Shown here piece by piece: positions 52,337 to 59,446 of a stretch of 64,000 nucleotides of DNA (its first letter is position 1; every line of letters begins with the position of its first letter). The position numbers and the translations under genes were made by a program. Source of the stretch: Plantactinospora sp040120695 (GTDB lineage: Bacteria; Actinomycetota; Actinomycetes; Mycobacteriales; Micromonosporaceae). The notes under the pieces are model-generated. The model did no database searches, had not been told where the DNA came from, and saw only the letters and a list, made by a program, of their open reading frames with translations. The stretch spans positions 1-64,000 of the forward strand of contig NZ_JBEEAC010000012.1 of the NCBI RefSeq assembly GCF_040120695.1. The letters run 5' to 3'.

Positions 52337-53260
52337 ATGACCCAGTTCATCACCGACGCCGAGGTGGCGGCCCGACTGGATGCCGAGACGGCGACCCGGG
52401 CGATCCGGGACGCGCTGTTGGCGGCGTACCGAGGCCGGCTCGTCGCCCCGCCCCGGGTGGCCGCACCGATGGCGGGTGGCCGGCTGGTACTCGGCGCCGG
52501 ACAGCTCAGCGGCGAGTGGTACGGCTTCGGCTCGTACGACACCTTCGGGCATGCCGAGGGCGAGCAGGTGGTGGCCCTGCACGACGCCGCTGCCGGACGG
52601 GTCCGGGCGATCGCGGTCGGCGAGGAGATCGGATCCCGGCGTACCGGTGCGCTCGGCGGGGTGGCGGTACAGGCGCTCGCCCGGCCGGACGCGGCCACAC
52701 TCGGGCTGGTCGGTGCCGGTGGGCAGGCGTGGGCACAGGTCTGGGCCATCGCGGCGGTACGCCGGCTGCGCGAGGTCACCGTCTTCTGCCGTACCCCGGC
52801 CGGGCGGGAGAAGCTCGCCGCCCGGATCCGGGCCGAACTGGGCATTCCGGCCCGAGCGGTCGCCACCGCCCCGGAGGCGGTACGCGACCGCGACGTCGTG
52901 GTGCTCGCCACCACCAGTCCCACCCCGGTGATCTCGGCCACCGACCTGAGCCCCGGCAGCCACCTCAACACCATCGGGCCGAAGCAGGTGGGTCGGGCCG
53001 AGTTCGGCTCCGACCTGCTGGACCGGGCGGATCTGCTGGTCACCGACTCGCTGGCCCAGGCCGGGGCGTACGACCCACCGATGCTCGGCACCGTCGGGAC
53101 GTACGCCGGACGGTTGCGGGCGCTGGGCGCGGTGCTGGCCGGCGCGGAGCCCGGCCGGACCACGGCGGACCAGGTGACCGTCTTCTGCTCGGTCGGCCTG
53201 GCCGGCAGCGAGGTGTTCCTGCTCGACCGGCTGACCCGTGAGCCGGGCTGGACCGGCTGA
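52337..53260 (+). CDS. Ornithine cyclodeaminase/mu-crystallin family protein
   Basis: A 307-residue NAD-binding protein. The Rossmann motif TLGLVGAGGQAWAQVWAI and the substrate region YDTFGHAEGEQVVALHD identify the ornithine cyclodeaminase/mu-crystallin family, which also includes alanine dehydrogenases, ketimine reductases and enzymes making siderophore precursors. The exact reaction cannot be assigned. ATG 52337 lies six bases after the -10. The gene is followed immediately by a hairpin, so it is a single-gene unit. Confidence 0.92.
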   Translation: MTQFITDAEVAARLDAETATRAIRDALLAAYRGRLVAPPRVAAPMAGGRLVLGAGQLSGEWYGFGSYDTFGHAEGEQVVALHDAAAGRVRAIAVGEEIGSRRTGALGGVAVQALARPDAATLGLVGAGGQAWAQVWAIAAVRRLREVTVFCRTPAGREKLAARIRAELGIPARAVATAPEAVRDRDVVVLATTSPTPVISATDLSPGSHLNTIGPKQVGRAEFGSDLLDRADLLVTDSLAQAGAYDPPMLGTVGTYAGRLRALGAVLAGAEPGRTTADQVTVFCSVGLAGSEVFLLDRLTREPGWTG

Positions 53261-53261
53261 C

Positions 53262-53277
53262 CCCCCGACTGCGGGGG
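53262..53277 (+). terminator. Hairpin terminator after ornithine cyclodeaminase-like gene
   Basis: CCCCCG-ACTG-CGGGGG begins two bases after the stop codon. Confidence 0.7.
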
Positions 53278-53294
53278 CAGCCGGCACTGCGCCG

Positions 53295-53361
53295 CCGGAT
53301 CGGGCCGCCGTGCTGGCTACCGGATCGGGCTGCCGTGCCGGCTACCGGATCGGGCCGCCGG
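53295..53361. repeat. Tandem 25-base repeat before rimO
   Basis: Two copies and one partial copy of a 25-base unit starting CCGGATCGGGC fill the space between the terminator and the rimO promoter. Confidence 0.85.
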
Positions 53362-53418
53362 TTGGGGTGACGCGCGGTGCGGGGCAGCCACCGTGCCGAG
53401 GCGGCGCCGCTCTCCCGG

Positions 53419-53424
53419 TAGGCT
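53419..53424 (+). promoter_or_regulatory. -10 hexamer of rimO
   Basis: TAGGCT ends six bases before GTG 53431, which supports that codon over the ATG three bases earlier. Confidence 0.55.
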
Positions 53425-53430
53425 CGGATG

Positions 53431-54939
53431 GTGTCTGCCGATTCCTCCTCCTCGAACGCCGGCCGCCGGGTCGCGCTGCTCACCCTCGGCTGTGCCCGTA
53501 ACGAGGTCGACTCGGAGGAGTTGGCCGCCCGGCTGCACGCCGACGGCTGGCAGGTGACCACCGACGGCGAGGGCGCCGACGTGGTGCTGGTCAACACCTG
53601 CGGCTTCGTGGAGAAGGCCAAGCAGGACTCGATCCAGACGCTGCTGGCCGCCGCCGACACCGGGGCCAGGGTCGTGGCGGCGGGCTGCATGGCCGAGCGG
53701 TACGGCCGGGAGCTCGCCGAGGGCATGCCCGAGGCCGGCGCCGTGCTCAGCTTCGACGACTACCCCGACATCTCGGCCCGGCTCGACGACGTGCTGGCCG
53801 GCAAGCAGCTTCCCGCGCACGCCCCCCGGGACCGGCGCGAGCTGCTGCCGCTGACCCCGGTGGCCCGGCAGGGCGGGGCGGTCGTGCTGCCCGGGCACGG
53901 CGGGACGGGCGGCCGTCCGGCCGGCGGCACCCTGCTGGCCGACGAGCACACCCCCGCGCACCTGCGCCCGGTGCTGCGGCACCGGCTGGACTCCGGCCCG
54001 GTCGCCTCGCTGAAACTCGCCAGCGGCTGCGACCGGCGCTGCGCGTTCTGTGCCATCCCGACCTTCCGCGGCGCCTTCGTCTCGCGCACCCCCGACGACC
54101 TGCTCGCCGAGGCGGAGTGGCTGGCCCGCTCGGGGGTCCGGGAGCTGGTACTGGTCAGCGAGAACTCCACCTCCTACGGCAAGGACCTCGGTGACCCCCG
54201 GCTGCTGGAGAAGCTGCTGCCGCAGCTCGCTGCCGTCGAGGGCATCGTGCGGATCCGGGCCAGCTACCTCCAGCCGGCCGAGACCCGCCCCGGGTTGGTC
54301 GAGGTGATCGCCACCACCCCCGGGGTGGCGCCCTACTTCGACCTCTCCTTCCAACACTCCAGCGAGGCGGTGCTGCGCCGGATGCGCCGGTTCGGCTCGA
54401 CCGACCGGTTCCTCGAACTACTCGCGTCGGTGCGGGAGTTCGCCCCCGACGCCGGGGCGCGGAGCAACGTGATCGTCGGCTTCCCGGGCGAGACCAGGGC
54501 GGACGTGAAGGAACTGGAGCGCTTCCTCACCGCCGCCCGGCTGGACGCGGTCGGTGTCTTCGACTACAGCGACGAGGACGGCACCGAGGCCGCCGGTCTG
54601 TCGGGCAAGGTGTCACCGTCCACGATCAAGCGACGGTACGACCGGCTCTGCGCGCTCGCCGACGAACTCTGCTCGCAGCGGGCCGAGGAGCGGCTCGGCG
54701 CGGTCGTCGAGGTGCTGGTCGACTCGGTGGACGGTGGCCTGGTGGAGGGCCGGGCGGCCCACCAGGCGCCCGAGGTGGACGGCTCGACCACCCTGGTCGC
54801 TCCGGCCGGCGGCGGGGTCGACCTGGCCGCGCTACGCCCGGGTGACCTGGTCCGGGCCAGGGTCACCGGCACCGAGGGCGTGGACCTGGTGGCTGTACCG
54901 GAGGAGATGGTCTCGGCGGCGCCGCGTGGGGCGGGGTGA
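53431..54939 (+). CDS. rimO: Ribosomal protein S12 methylthiotransferase RimO
   Basis: A 502-residue radical-SAM enzyme that methylthiolates an aspartate of S12. The N-terminal iron-sulfur domain has Cys in LGCARNEVDSE, NTCGFVEKAK and AGCMAERYG. The SAM cluster CDRRCAFC uses Cys200, 204 and 207, and a C-terminal TRAM domain follows. About 60 extra residues between the first two domains (RQGGAVVLPGHGGTGGRPAG) are common in actinobacterial forms. The start is GTG 53431 by promoter spacing. Confidence 0.95.
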   Translation: MSADSSSSNAGRRVALLTLGCARNEVDSEELAARLHADGWQVTTDGEGADVVLVNTCGFVEKAKQDSIQTLLAAADTGARVVAAGCMAERYGRELAEGMPEAGAVLSFDDYPDISARLDDVLAGKQLPAHAPRDRRELLPLTPVARQGGAVVLPGHGGTGGRPAGGTLLADEHTPAHLRPVLRHRLDSGPVASLKLASGCDRRCAFCAIPTFRGAFVSRTPDDLLAEAEWLARSGVRELVLVSENSTSYGKDLGDPRLLEKLLPQLAAVEGIVRIRASYLQPAETRPGLVEVIATTPGVAPYFDLSFQHSSEAVLRRMRRFGSTDRFLELLASVREFAPDAGARSNVIVGFPGETRADVKELERFLTAARLDAVGVFDYSDEDGTEAAGLSGKVSPSTIKRRYDRLCALADELCSQRAEERLGAVVEVLVDSVDGGLVEGRAAHQAPEVDGSTTLVAPAGGGVDLAALRPGDLVRARVTGTEGVDLVAVPEEMVSAAPRGAG

Positions 54940-55003
54940 CCGGGATGGCAGTGACGGTCCCGTCGGTGGCGGTCCCCGAGCGCGTCGGCATCGGGACGGC
55001 ACC

Positions 55004-55699
55004 GTGACCGAGGCGGCGGATTCGATGTCGGCCACCGCGGGCGCGCCGGTGCCGGCCGGCACGGTCGAGCCCACGACGGGTCGGGGCGGTGCGGGTACCG
55101 AGCCGCGCCGGGTGGCGGCCGTCGATCCGGTACCCGGTCGGGTCGGTCCGGTCCCGGTGGTGAACGCGGCCAACGGGCTCACCGCGCTCCGGCTGGCGCT
55201 GGTGCCGGTCTTCGTCGGGCTGGTGGTCAGCTCGGGGATGGTGCACTCCGGCTGGCGGGTGGCCGCCTGCCTGACCTTCGCCGTCGCCTCGGCGACGGAT
55301 CTGGTCGACGGGTGGATCGCCCGGCGCTGGGCACTGGTCACCTCGTTCGGCAAGGTGGCCGACCCGATCGCAGACAAGGCGCTCACCGGCACCGCTCTGG
55401 TCTTACTGTCCTGGTATGACCGGATTCCCTGGTGGATCACCGTACTCATCCTGGTCCGCGAGTTCGGCATCACGCTGATGCGCTTCTGGGTGATCAGGTA
55501 CGGCGTCATCGCGGCCAGCCGGGGCGGCAAGGCCAAGACCGCCGTCCAGATCCTGGCCATCGTCTGGTATCTCTGGCCGGTGCCGGAGAGCGTGGCCGGG
55601 GTCGGCCCCTGGATCCTCGGCGTCGCCGTGGTGGTGACCGTGGTGACCGGGCTCGACTACCTGGTCCGGGCGCTGCGGCTGCGACGCCCGGCACCCTGA
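55004..55699 (+). CDS. pgsA: CDP-diacylglycerol-glycerol-3-phosphate phosphatidyltransferase family (PgsA)
   Basis: A 231-residue membrane enzyme with the CDP-alcohol phosphotransferase motif D-G-x2-A-R-x8-G-x3-D-x3-D, seen as DGWIARRWALVTSFGKVADP...AD. About six helices follow a disordered Pro/Ala-rich N-tail. It makes phosphatidylglycerophosphate or a related phospholipid. Position before cinA and clgR matches mycobacterial pgsA3. Starts at GTG 55004 or ATG 55025 are both plausible. Confidence 0.93.
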   Translation: MTEAADSMSATAGAPVPAGTVEPTTGRGGAGTEPRRVAAVDPVPGRVGPVPVVNAANGLTALRLALVPVFVGLVVSSGMVHSGWRVAACLTFAVASATDLVDGWIARRWALVTSFGKVADPIADKALTGTALVLLSWYDRIPWWITVLILVREFGITLMRFWVIRYGVIAASRGGKAKTAVQILAIVWYLWPVPESVAGVGPWILGVAVVVTVVTGLDYLVRALRLRRPAP

Positions 55700-55856
55700 C
55701 CGGCGTACCGGACGGACGGGCGGAAGCTGGACGGGGCAGAACGCCAACGCTGGACCGGCGGAACGTCGAGCGGACAGAACTCTCGACGGGTGGAACCCTG
55801 GACCGGACACACACGCAGGACCGACGGGACGCGGTGCCTGACCGGAGGAGGATCGG

Positions 55857-56384
55857 ATGGACGACGACCCGGCCCGGGCGGCCGACAACGGGGCGGCGGC
55901 GGTCGTGCACGCGCTCGTCGACCGGGGCGCCACCCTGGCGGTGGTGGAGTCGCTCACCGGTGGCCTGCTGGCCGCCACGATCGTCGACATCGCCGGAGTC
56001 AGCGGGGTGTTCCGGGGCGGCCTGGTGGCGTACTCGACCGAGTTGAAGTCGTCGCTGGCGGGCGTACCGGCCGAGCTGCTCGCCGAGCGGGGCGCGGTCG
56101 ACCCGGACGTGGCGGTGGCACTGGCCGAGGGGGCCCGGACGCGCTGCGGCGCGGACTGGTGCCTCTCCACCACCGGGGTGGCCGGCCCGGAACCGCAGGA
56201 CGGCAAGCCGGTCGGACTCGTCTTCGTGGCGGCGGCCGGACCCGCCGGCACCGTCGTACGCCGACTCGACCTGGACGGCAACCGGCTGCGGATCCGGATC
56301 GGCGCGGTGAGCGGGGCTCTGCACCTGCTCGCCGAGCGGCTGCACGCCGAGGCCGTCGAGAGTCCGGTCGGCGGCGGGCGCTGA
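55857..56384 (+). CDS. pncC: CinA C-terminal domain, nicotinamide-nucleotide amidohydrolase (PncC)
   Basis: A 175-residue stand-alone CinA_C domain that deamidates NMN to nicotinate mononucleotide in NAD salvage. Motifs: VVESLTGGLLAATIVD, VFRGGLVAYSTELK and STTGVAGPEPQDGKPVG with the catalytic Ser, Thr and Gly. The N-terminal COG1058 half found in longer CinA proteins is absent, as is normal here. The ATG follows GGAGGAGG. It lies between pgsA and clgR, as in Streptomyces. Confidence 0.94.
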   Translation: MDDDPARAADNGAAAVVHALVDRGATLAVVESLTGGLLAATIVDIAGVSGVFRGGLVAYSTELKSSLAGVPAELLAERGAVDPDVAVALAEGARTRCGADWCLSTTGVAGPEPQDGKPVGLVFVAAAGPAGTVVRRLDLDGNRLRIRIGAVSGALHLLAERLHAEAVESPVGGGR

Positions 56385-56734
56385 TCGCCCCCCGTCGGTC
56401 GGCGCATTCCCCCCTCGTTTCTCCACCCTGCCCAGCGGTGCAACCAGATCGGCCGACGGAGGGTGTGAAGATCGGACGGGCGGGGCGGGATGTCGCCGAC
56501 GGACGCAGCGGGTACCGTTGCGGGAAGGCTCGGGCAGTCGACGTCGCGGGCACCCCGCAACGTGGTGGCACAGTTGCTGTCGCAACGACGAGGCGGCAGT
56601 TGCTGTCGCAACGACGAGGCAGCACAGTTGCTGTCGCAACGACGAGGTAGCACAGCTGCGCAGGGCAGTGGGGTCGAGGTGACGGCGCGGTCCGACGTCC
56701 GGGAGAGTGTGATGCCCGCGACACGGGAGGTGCG
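56385..56734. other. 350-base control region before clgR
   Basis: No gene. Its main content is the triple direct repeat at 56571-56647; no obvious ClgR box (GTTCGC-N5-GCG) was found in it. Confidence 0.55.
56571..56647. repeat. Three 23-base direct repeats with inner dyad upstream of clgR
   Basis: Identical 23-base units begin at 56571, 56597 and 56625, so the spacing is 26 and 28 bases. Each holds GTTGC-TGTC-GCAAC, a short inverted repeat, followed by GACGAGG. Placement 90-165 bases before clgR suggests repeated binding sites for a regulator. Confidence 0.85.
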
Positions 56735-57451
56735 ATGGTCCTGCTACGCCGGGTGATCGGTGACGCGCTGCGCGCACGTAGGCAGGGACAGCACCGGACC
56801 CTGCGCGAGGTCTCCTCCGCCGCCAACGTCAGCCTCGGCTATCTCTCCGAGATCGAGCGGGGCCAGAAGGAAGCGTCGAGCGAGCTGCTGGCCGCCATCT
56901 GTGCGGCGCTCGGCGCCCGCCTCTCCGAGCTGCTCCGCGACGTCAGCGACACCGTCGAGGTGGCCGAGGGGCTGCCCGGGGTGCTGGCGCCGGTTCAGGA
57001 GAGCCCGGCGTCCGGGCGGGGCGGGGCGAGGCATCCGGAGTCCGGAGGAACGGTCGAGGAGACCGCCTCGGCGTACCCGGGACCGGCCCGCCAGCCCGGT
57101 GCCGCCGAGTCGACCCGCCAGCCGGCGACCGCCGAGCCCGTATGGCAGTCCGCTGCCGCCGAGCCCGTACGGCAATCCGCTGCCGCCGAGCCGGCACGTA
57201 CCGAGCCCGCGGCGCAGTCGGCGCTGGTCGAGGCGTCCCTGGTCCGGCCGGCGCTGGCCGACCGGGCCCTGCGTACCCTCGCCGAGGGCGGCGTGCACCA
57301 GCTCGGCGCCGAGCCGGTACGTCAGATCACGACCGATGGCACCGTTTCGGTGACGGTACGGCAGGAATCGCCGCTCAAGGCGACCCTGCGAACCACCCGC
57401 CGGATCCGCCCGACCACCAACCCGGAGCGGGACGTCGTCTGCGTCGTCTGA
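56735..57451 (+). CDS. clgR: Transcriptional regulator ClgR, with an unusually long linker
   Basis: A 238-residue XRE-family activator of clp protease and, in mycobacteria, of the psp genes. The HTH is typical (TLREVSSAANVSLGYLSEIE followed by RGQKEASSELLAAICAAL). Residues about 85-165 form a low-complexity insert with repeats of PVWQSAAAE/PVRQSAAAE, so the protein is twice as long as mycobacterial ClgR (about 110 residues). The C-terminal 70 residues are a conserved-looking block ending VVCVV. ATG follows GGGAGGTGCG. pspA follows. Confidence 0.93.
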   Translation: MVLLRRVIGDALRARRQGQHRTLREVSSAANVSLGYLSEIERGQKEASSELLAAICAALGARLSELLRDVSDTVEVAEGLPGVLAPVQESPASGRGGARHPESGGTVEETASAYPGPARQPGAAESTRQPATAEPVWQSAAAEPVRQSAAAEPARTEPAAQSALVEASLVRPALADRALRTLAEGGVHQLGAEPVRQITTDGTVSVTVRQESPLKATLRTTRRIRPTTNPERDVVCVV

Positions 57452-57550
57452 GTCCCGCTGAGTCCCGCCTCGTCGGCCGAGTCCCACTTCGATCGGGTTC
57501 AGCTCCACTGACCGGTCCCTCAGGGCTCCCCGCGACCCGAAGGTGTGGCT

Positions 57551-57564
57551 CGCCGGGGGCGAAC
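57551..57564. promoter_or_regulatory. ClgR box upstream of pspA
   Basis: Read on the minus strand the site is GTTCGC-CCCCG-GCG, an exact match to the ClgR consensus GTTCGC-N5-GCG known from Streptomyces. A TACGGT hexamer lies six bases to the right. ClgR activates pspA in mycobacteria, which fits. Confidence 0.65.
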
Positions 57565-57589
57565 CGCGTTACGGTGGGCCCCTAGCGGC

Positions 57590-57604
57590 ATATCCGGTGG
57601 ATAT
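57590..57604. promoter_or_regulatory. Dyad in pspA leader
   Basis: ATATCC-GGT-GGATAT is a perfect inverted repeat downstream of the predicted -10, where a repressor could bind or an RNA hairpin could form. Confidence 0.5.
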
Positions 57605-57726
57605 CCCCCTGAGGTCGTATGCCGGGGTGGCGCGATCCTGGGACGATGGAGATCCTGTCGCGCGGGCGCCTTTCCTGGGCCGGCGGCACGGCCACCGGAC
57701 TGATGACACTGAGGGGATACCGGGAG

Positions 57727-58590
57727 ATGGCGAACCCGTTCGTCAAGGGCTGGCGCTACATGATGGCACTGTTCGGCGCCAAGATCGATGAGTACGCCGA
57801 TCCCAAGGTGCAGATTCAGCAGGCCATCGAGGAGGCACAGCGCCAGCACCAGGCGCTCGTCCAGCAGGCCGCCGCGGTGATCGGCAACCAGCGCCAGCTG
57901 GAGATGCGGTTGTCCCGGCAGATGTCCGAGGTCGAACGGTTGCAGGGGATGGCCCGCCAGGCCCTGGTACTCGCCGATCGTGCCCGGGCCACGGGCGACG
58001 AGACCGAGGCGGCGAAGTACGAGCAGAGCGCGCAGACCGTCGCCACCCAGCTGGTTGCGGCCGAGCAGTCGACCGAGGACCTCAAGGCCCTGCACGACCA
58101 GGCGATCGGTGCCGCCGCCCAGGCACGCCGGGCGGTCGAGAACAACTCGATGATCCTGCAGCAGAAGCTCGCCGAGCGGGCCAAGCTGCTCAGCCAGCTC
58201 GAGCAGGCCAAGATGCAGGAGAGCGTGGCCAAGTCGCTGGAATCGATGTCCGCGCTCGCCGCGCCGAGCAACACCCCCTCGCTCGACGAGGTGCGGGACC
58301 GGATCGAGCGGCGCTACGCCAACGCGATGGGCCGGGCCGAGCTGGCCGGCAACTCCGTCGAGGGTCGGATGCTGGAGATTCAGAAGTCCACCCTCGACCT
58401 GGCCGGCGCGTCCCGGCTGGAGCAGATCCGGTCGAGCATGGCCGGCGAGAAGCTGGCGGGCGGGACCGCCAACCCGGCGGTCGAGTCGGCGGCTCCGGCC
58501 GCCGATCCGGCCGGGGTGGCCCGGCTGGACGAGATCCGGGCCAGTCTCGGCCGGGACAAGCAGGCCGGCGGCGGTAGCGCCGCGGGCTGA
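57727..58590 (+). CDS. pspA: PspA/IM30 family envelope-stress protein
   Basis: A 287-residue, almost wholly coiled-coil protein of the ESCRT-III-like PspA family (35-kDa antigen of mycobacteria). It starts MANPFVKGWRYMMALFGAK, has the typical amphipathic N-helix and IQQAIEEAQRQHQALVQQAA, and a long helical hairpin. It binds stressed membranes. The ATG at 57727 matches family starts and follows GGGAG. pspM follows after 38 bases. Confidence 0.94.
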   Translation: MANPFVKGWRYMMALFGAKIDEYADPKVQIQQAIEEAQRQHQALVQQAAAVIGNQRQLEMRLSRQMSEVERLQGMARQALVLADRARATGDETEAAKYEQSAQTVATQLVAAEQSTEDLKALHDQAIGAAAQARRAVENNSMILQQKLAERAKLLSQLEQAKMQESVAKSLESMSALAAPSNTPSLDEVRDRIERRYANAMGRAELAGNSVEGRMLEIQKSTLDLAGASRLEQIRSSMAGEKLAGGTANPAVESAAPAADPAGVARLDEIRASLGRDKQAGGGSAAG

Positions 58591-58628
58591 GCCGGCGTGG
58601 TCCGGCGGTCATCGGGAGTGAGGTCGAA

Positions 58629-59408
58629 ATGGCGGATCTGCGAACCCGCCACCTGCGCCGGCTGCGGAGCCTGCGCCGGTCGGTACGGCGGTGGAGCGTG
58701 CTCGCGGGCGGTCTCGGCGGTGCCGCGGCGGTCCTCACCCCCTACCAGGGGCTGGGGCTGCCGGATGCGGCCTGGGCGGCGGCGGCCGGCGGTTCGGTGA
58801 TGCTGGCCGTCTGGCGCTGGGCGGACCTGCGGGAGCTCTCCGCGCAGCCGGTGCCACCGGCTCCCGAGCCCGTGACGTCGGAACATGTCCGTGCCCGGCT
58901 GGTCGCCGCGGTCGAGCGGCTGCCCGCCGGGCGCCAGGCTCTCGTCGAGGTACGCCGGCAGCGCGCCCGGGTCGCCCTGCGCGGCACGGCCGCGGCCGAG
59001 CCGTGGCTCCGGCTGGACCGGGCCGCGACGACGATGGCCGGGCTCGCCGGCCGGTTGACCGGTCCCGCCGGCCCGGCCGTGCTGGAGGCGACGGTGGCGG
59101 AGGAGTCCCTCCGGGATCTCGCCGAGCGGGTGGCCAGTGTGGACCGGGCGGTACGGGTGGCGCCCGCCGACACCCGGGCCGAGCTGGAGACCGCGCGCCG
59201 GCACCTCACGGCCCAGCTCGACAGCGGCGTGTCGGCGTACGAGCGGCTGGTCGCGGCGGCGGCGGGCTTCGTGGCCGAGGAGGGGCGTGAGTACGACCAC
59301 AACTCCTCGGTGATCCGGCTCACCGAGGCGACCGACCTGCTCCGGGGCGTCGCCGGTGGCCTGGCGGATCTGCGCTCCCGTACCGGCCCGACCGAGGCGA
59401 TCTCCTGA
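58629..59408 (+). CDS. pspM: Phage-shock envelope stress protein PspM
   Basis: A 259-residue membrane protein with a basic N-terminus, two close helices (about 25-65: VLAGGLGGAAAVL; AWAAAAGGSVMLAVW) and a helical cytosolic remainder (VRARLVAAVERLPAGRQAL). It corresponds to Rv2743c, the membrane partner that recruits PspA. Identification relies on position after pspA and topology. Confidence 0.82.
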   Translation: MADLRTRHLRRLRSLRRSVRRWSVLAGGLGGAAAVLTPYQGLGLPDAAWAAAAGGSVMLAVWRWADLRELSAQPVPPAPEPVTSEHVRARLVAAVERLPAGRQALVEVRRQRARVALRGTAAAEPWLRLDRAATTMAGLAGRLTGPAGPAVLEATVAEESLRDLAERVASVDRAVRVAPADTRAELETARRHLTAQLDSGVSAYERLVAAAAGFVAEEGREYDHNSSVIRLTEATDLLRGVAGGLADLRSRTGPTEAIS

Positions 59409-59415
59409 CGGCGTC

Positions 59416-59431
59416 GCCGGACCGGTCCGGC
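59416..59431. terminator. 16-base palindrome between convergent genes
   Basis: GCCGGACCGGTCCGGC lies between the pspM stop and the multicopper oxidase stop and could end transcription from both sides. Confidence 0.5.
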
Positions 59432-59446
59432 CCGACCGGGTGAGCG

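Noticed and set aside
56571..56647. CRISPR array
   Set aside because: Only three repeats, separated by three to five bases rather than spacers of about 30, and no cas genes.
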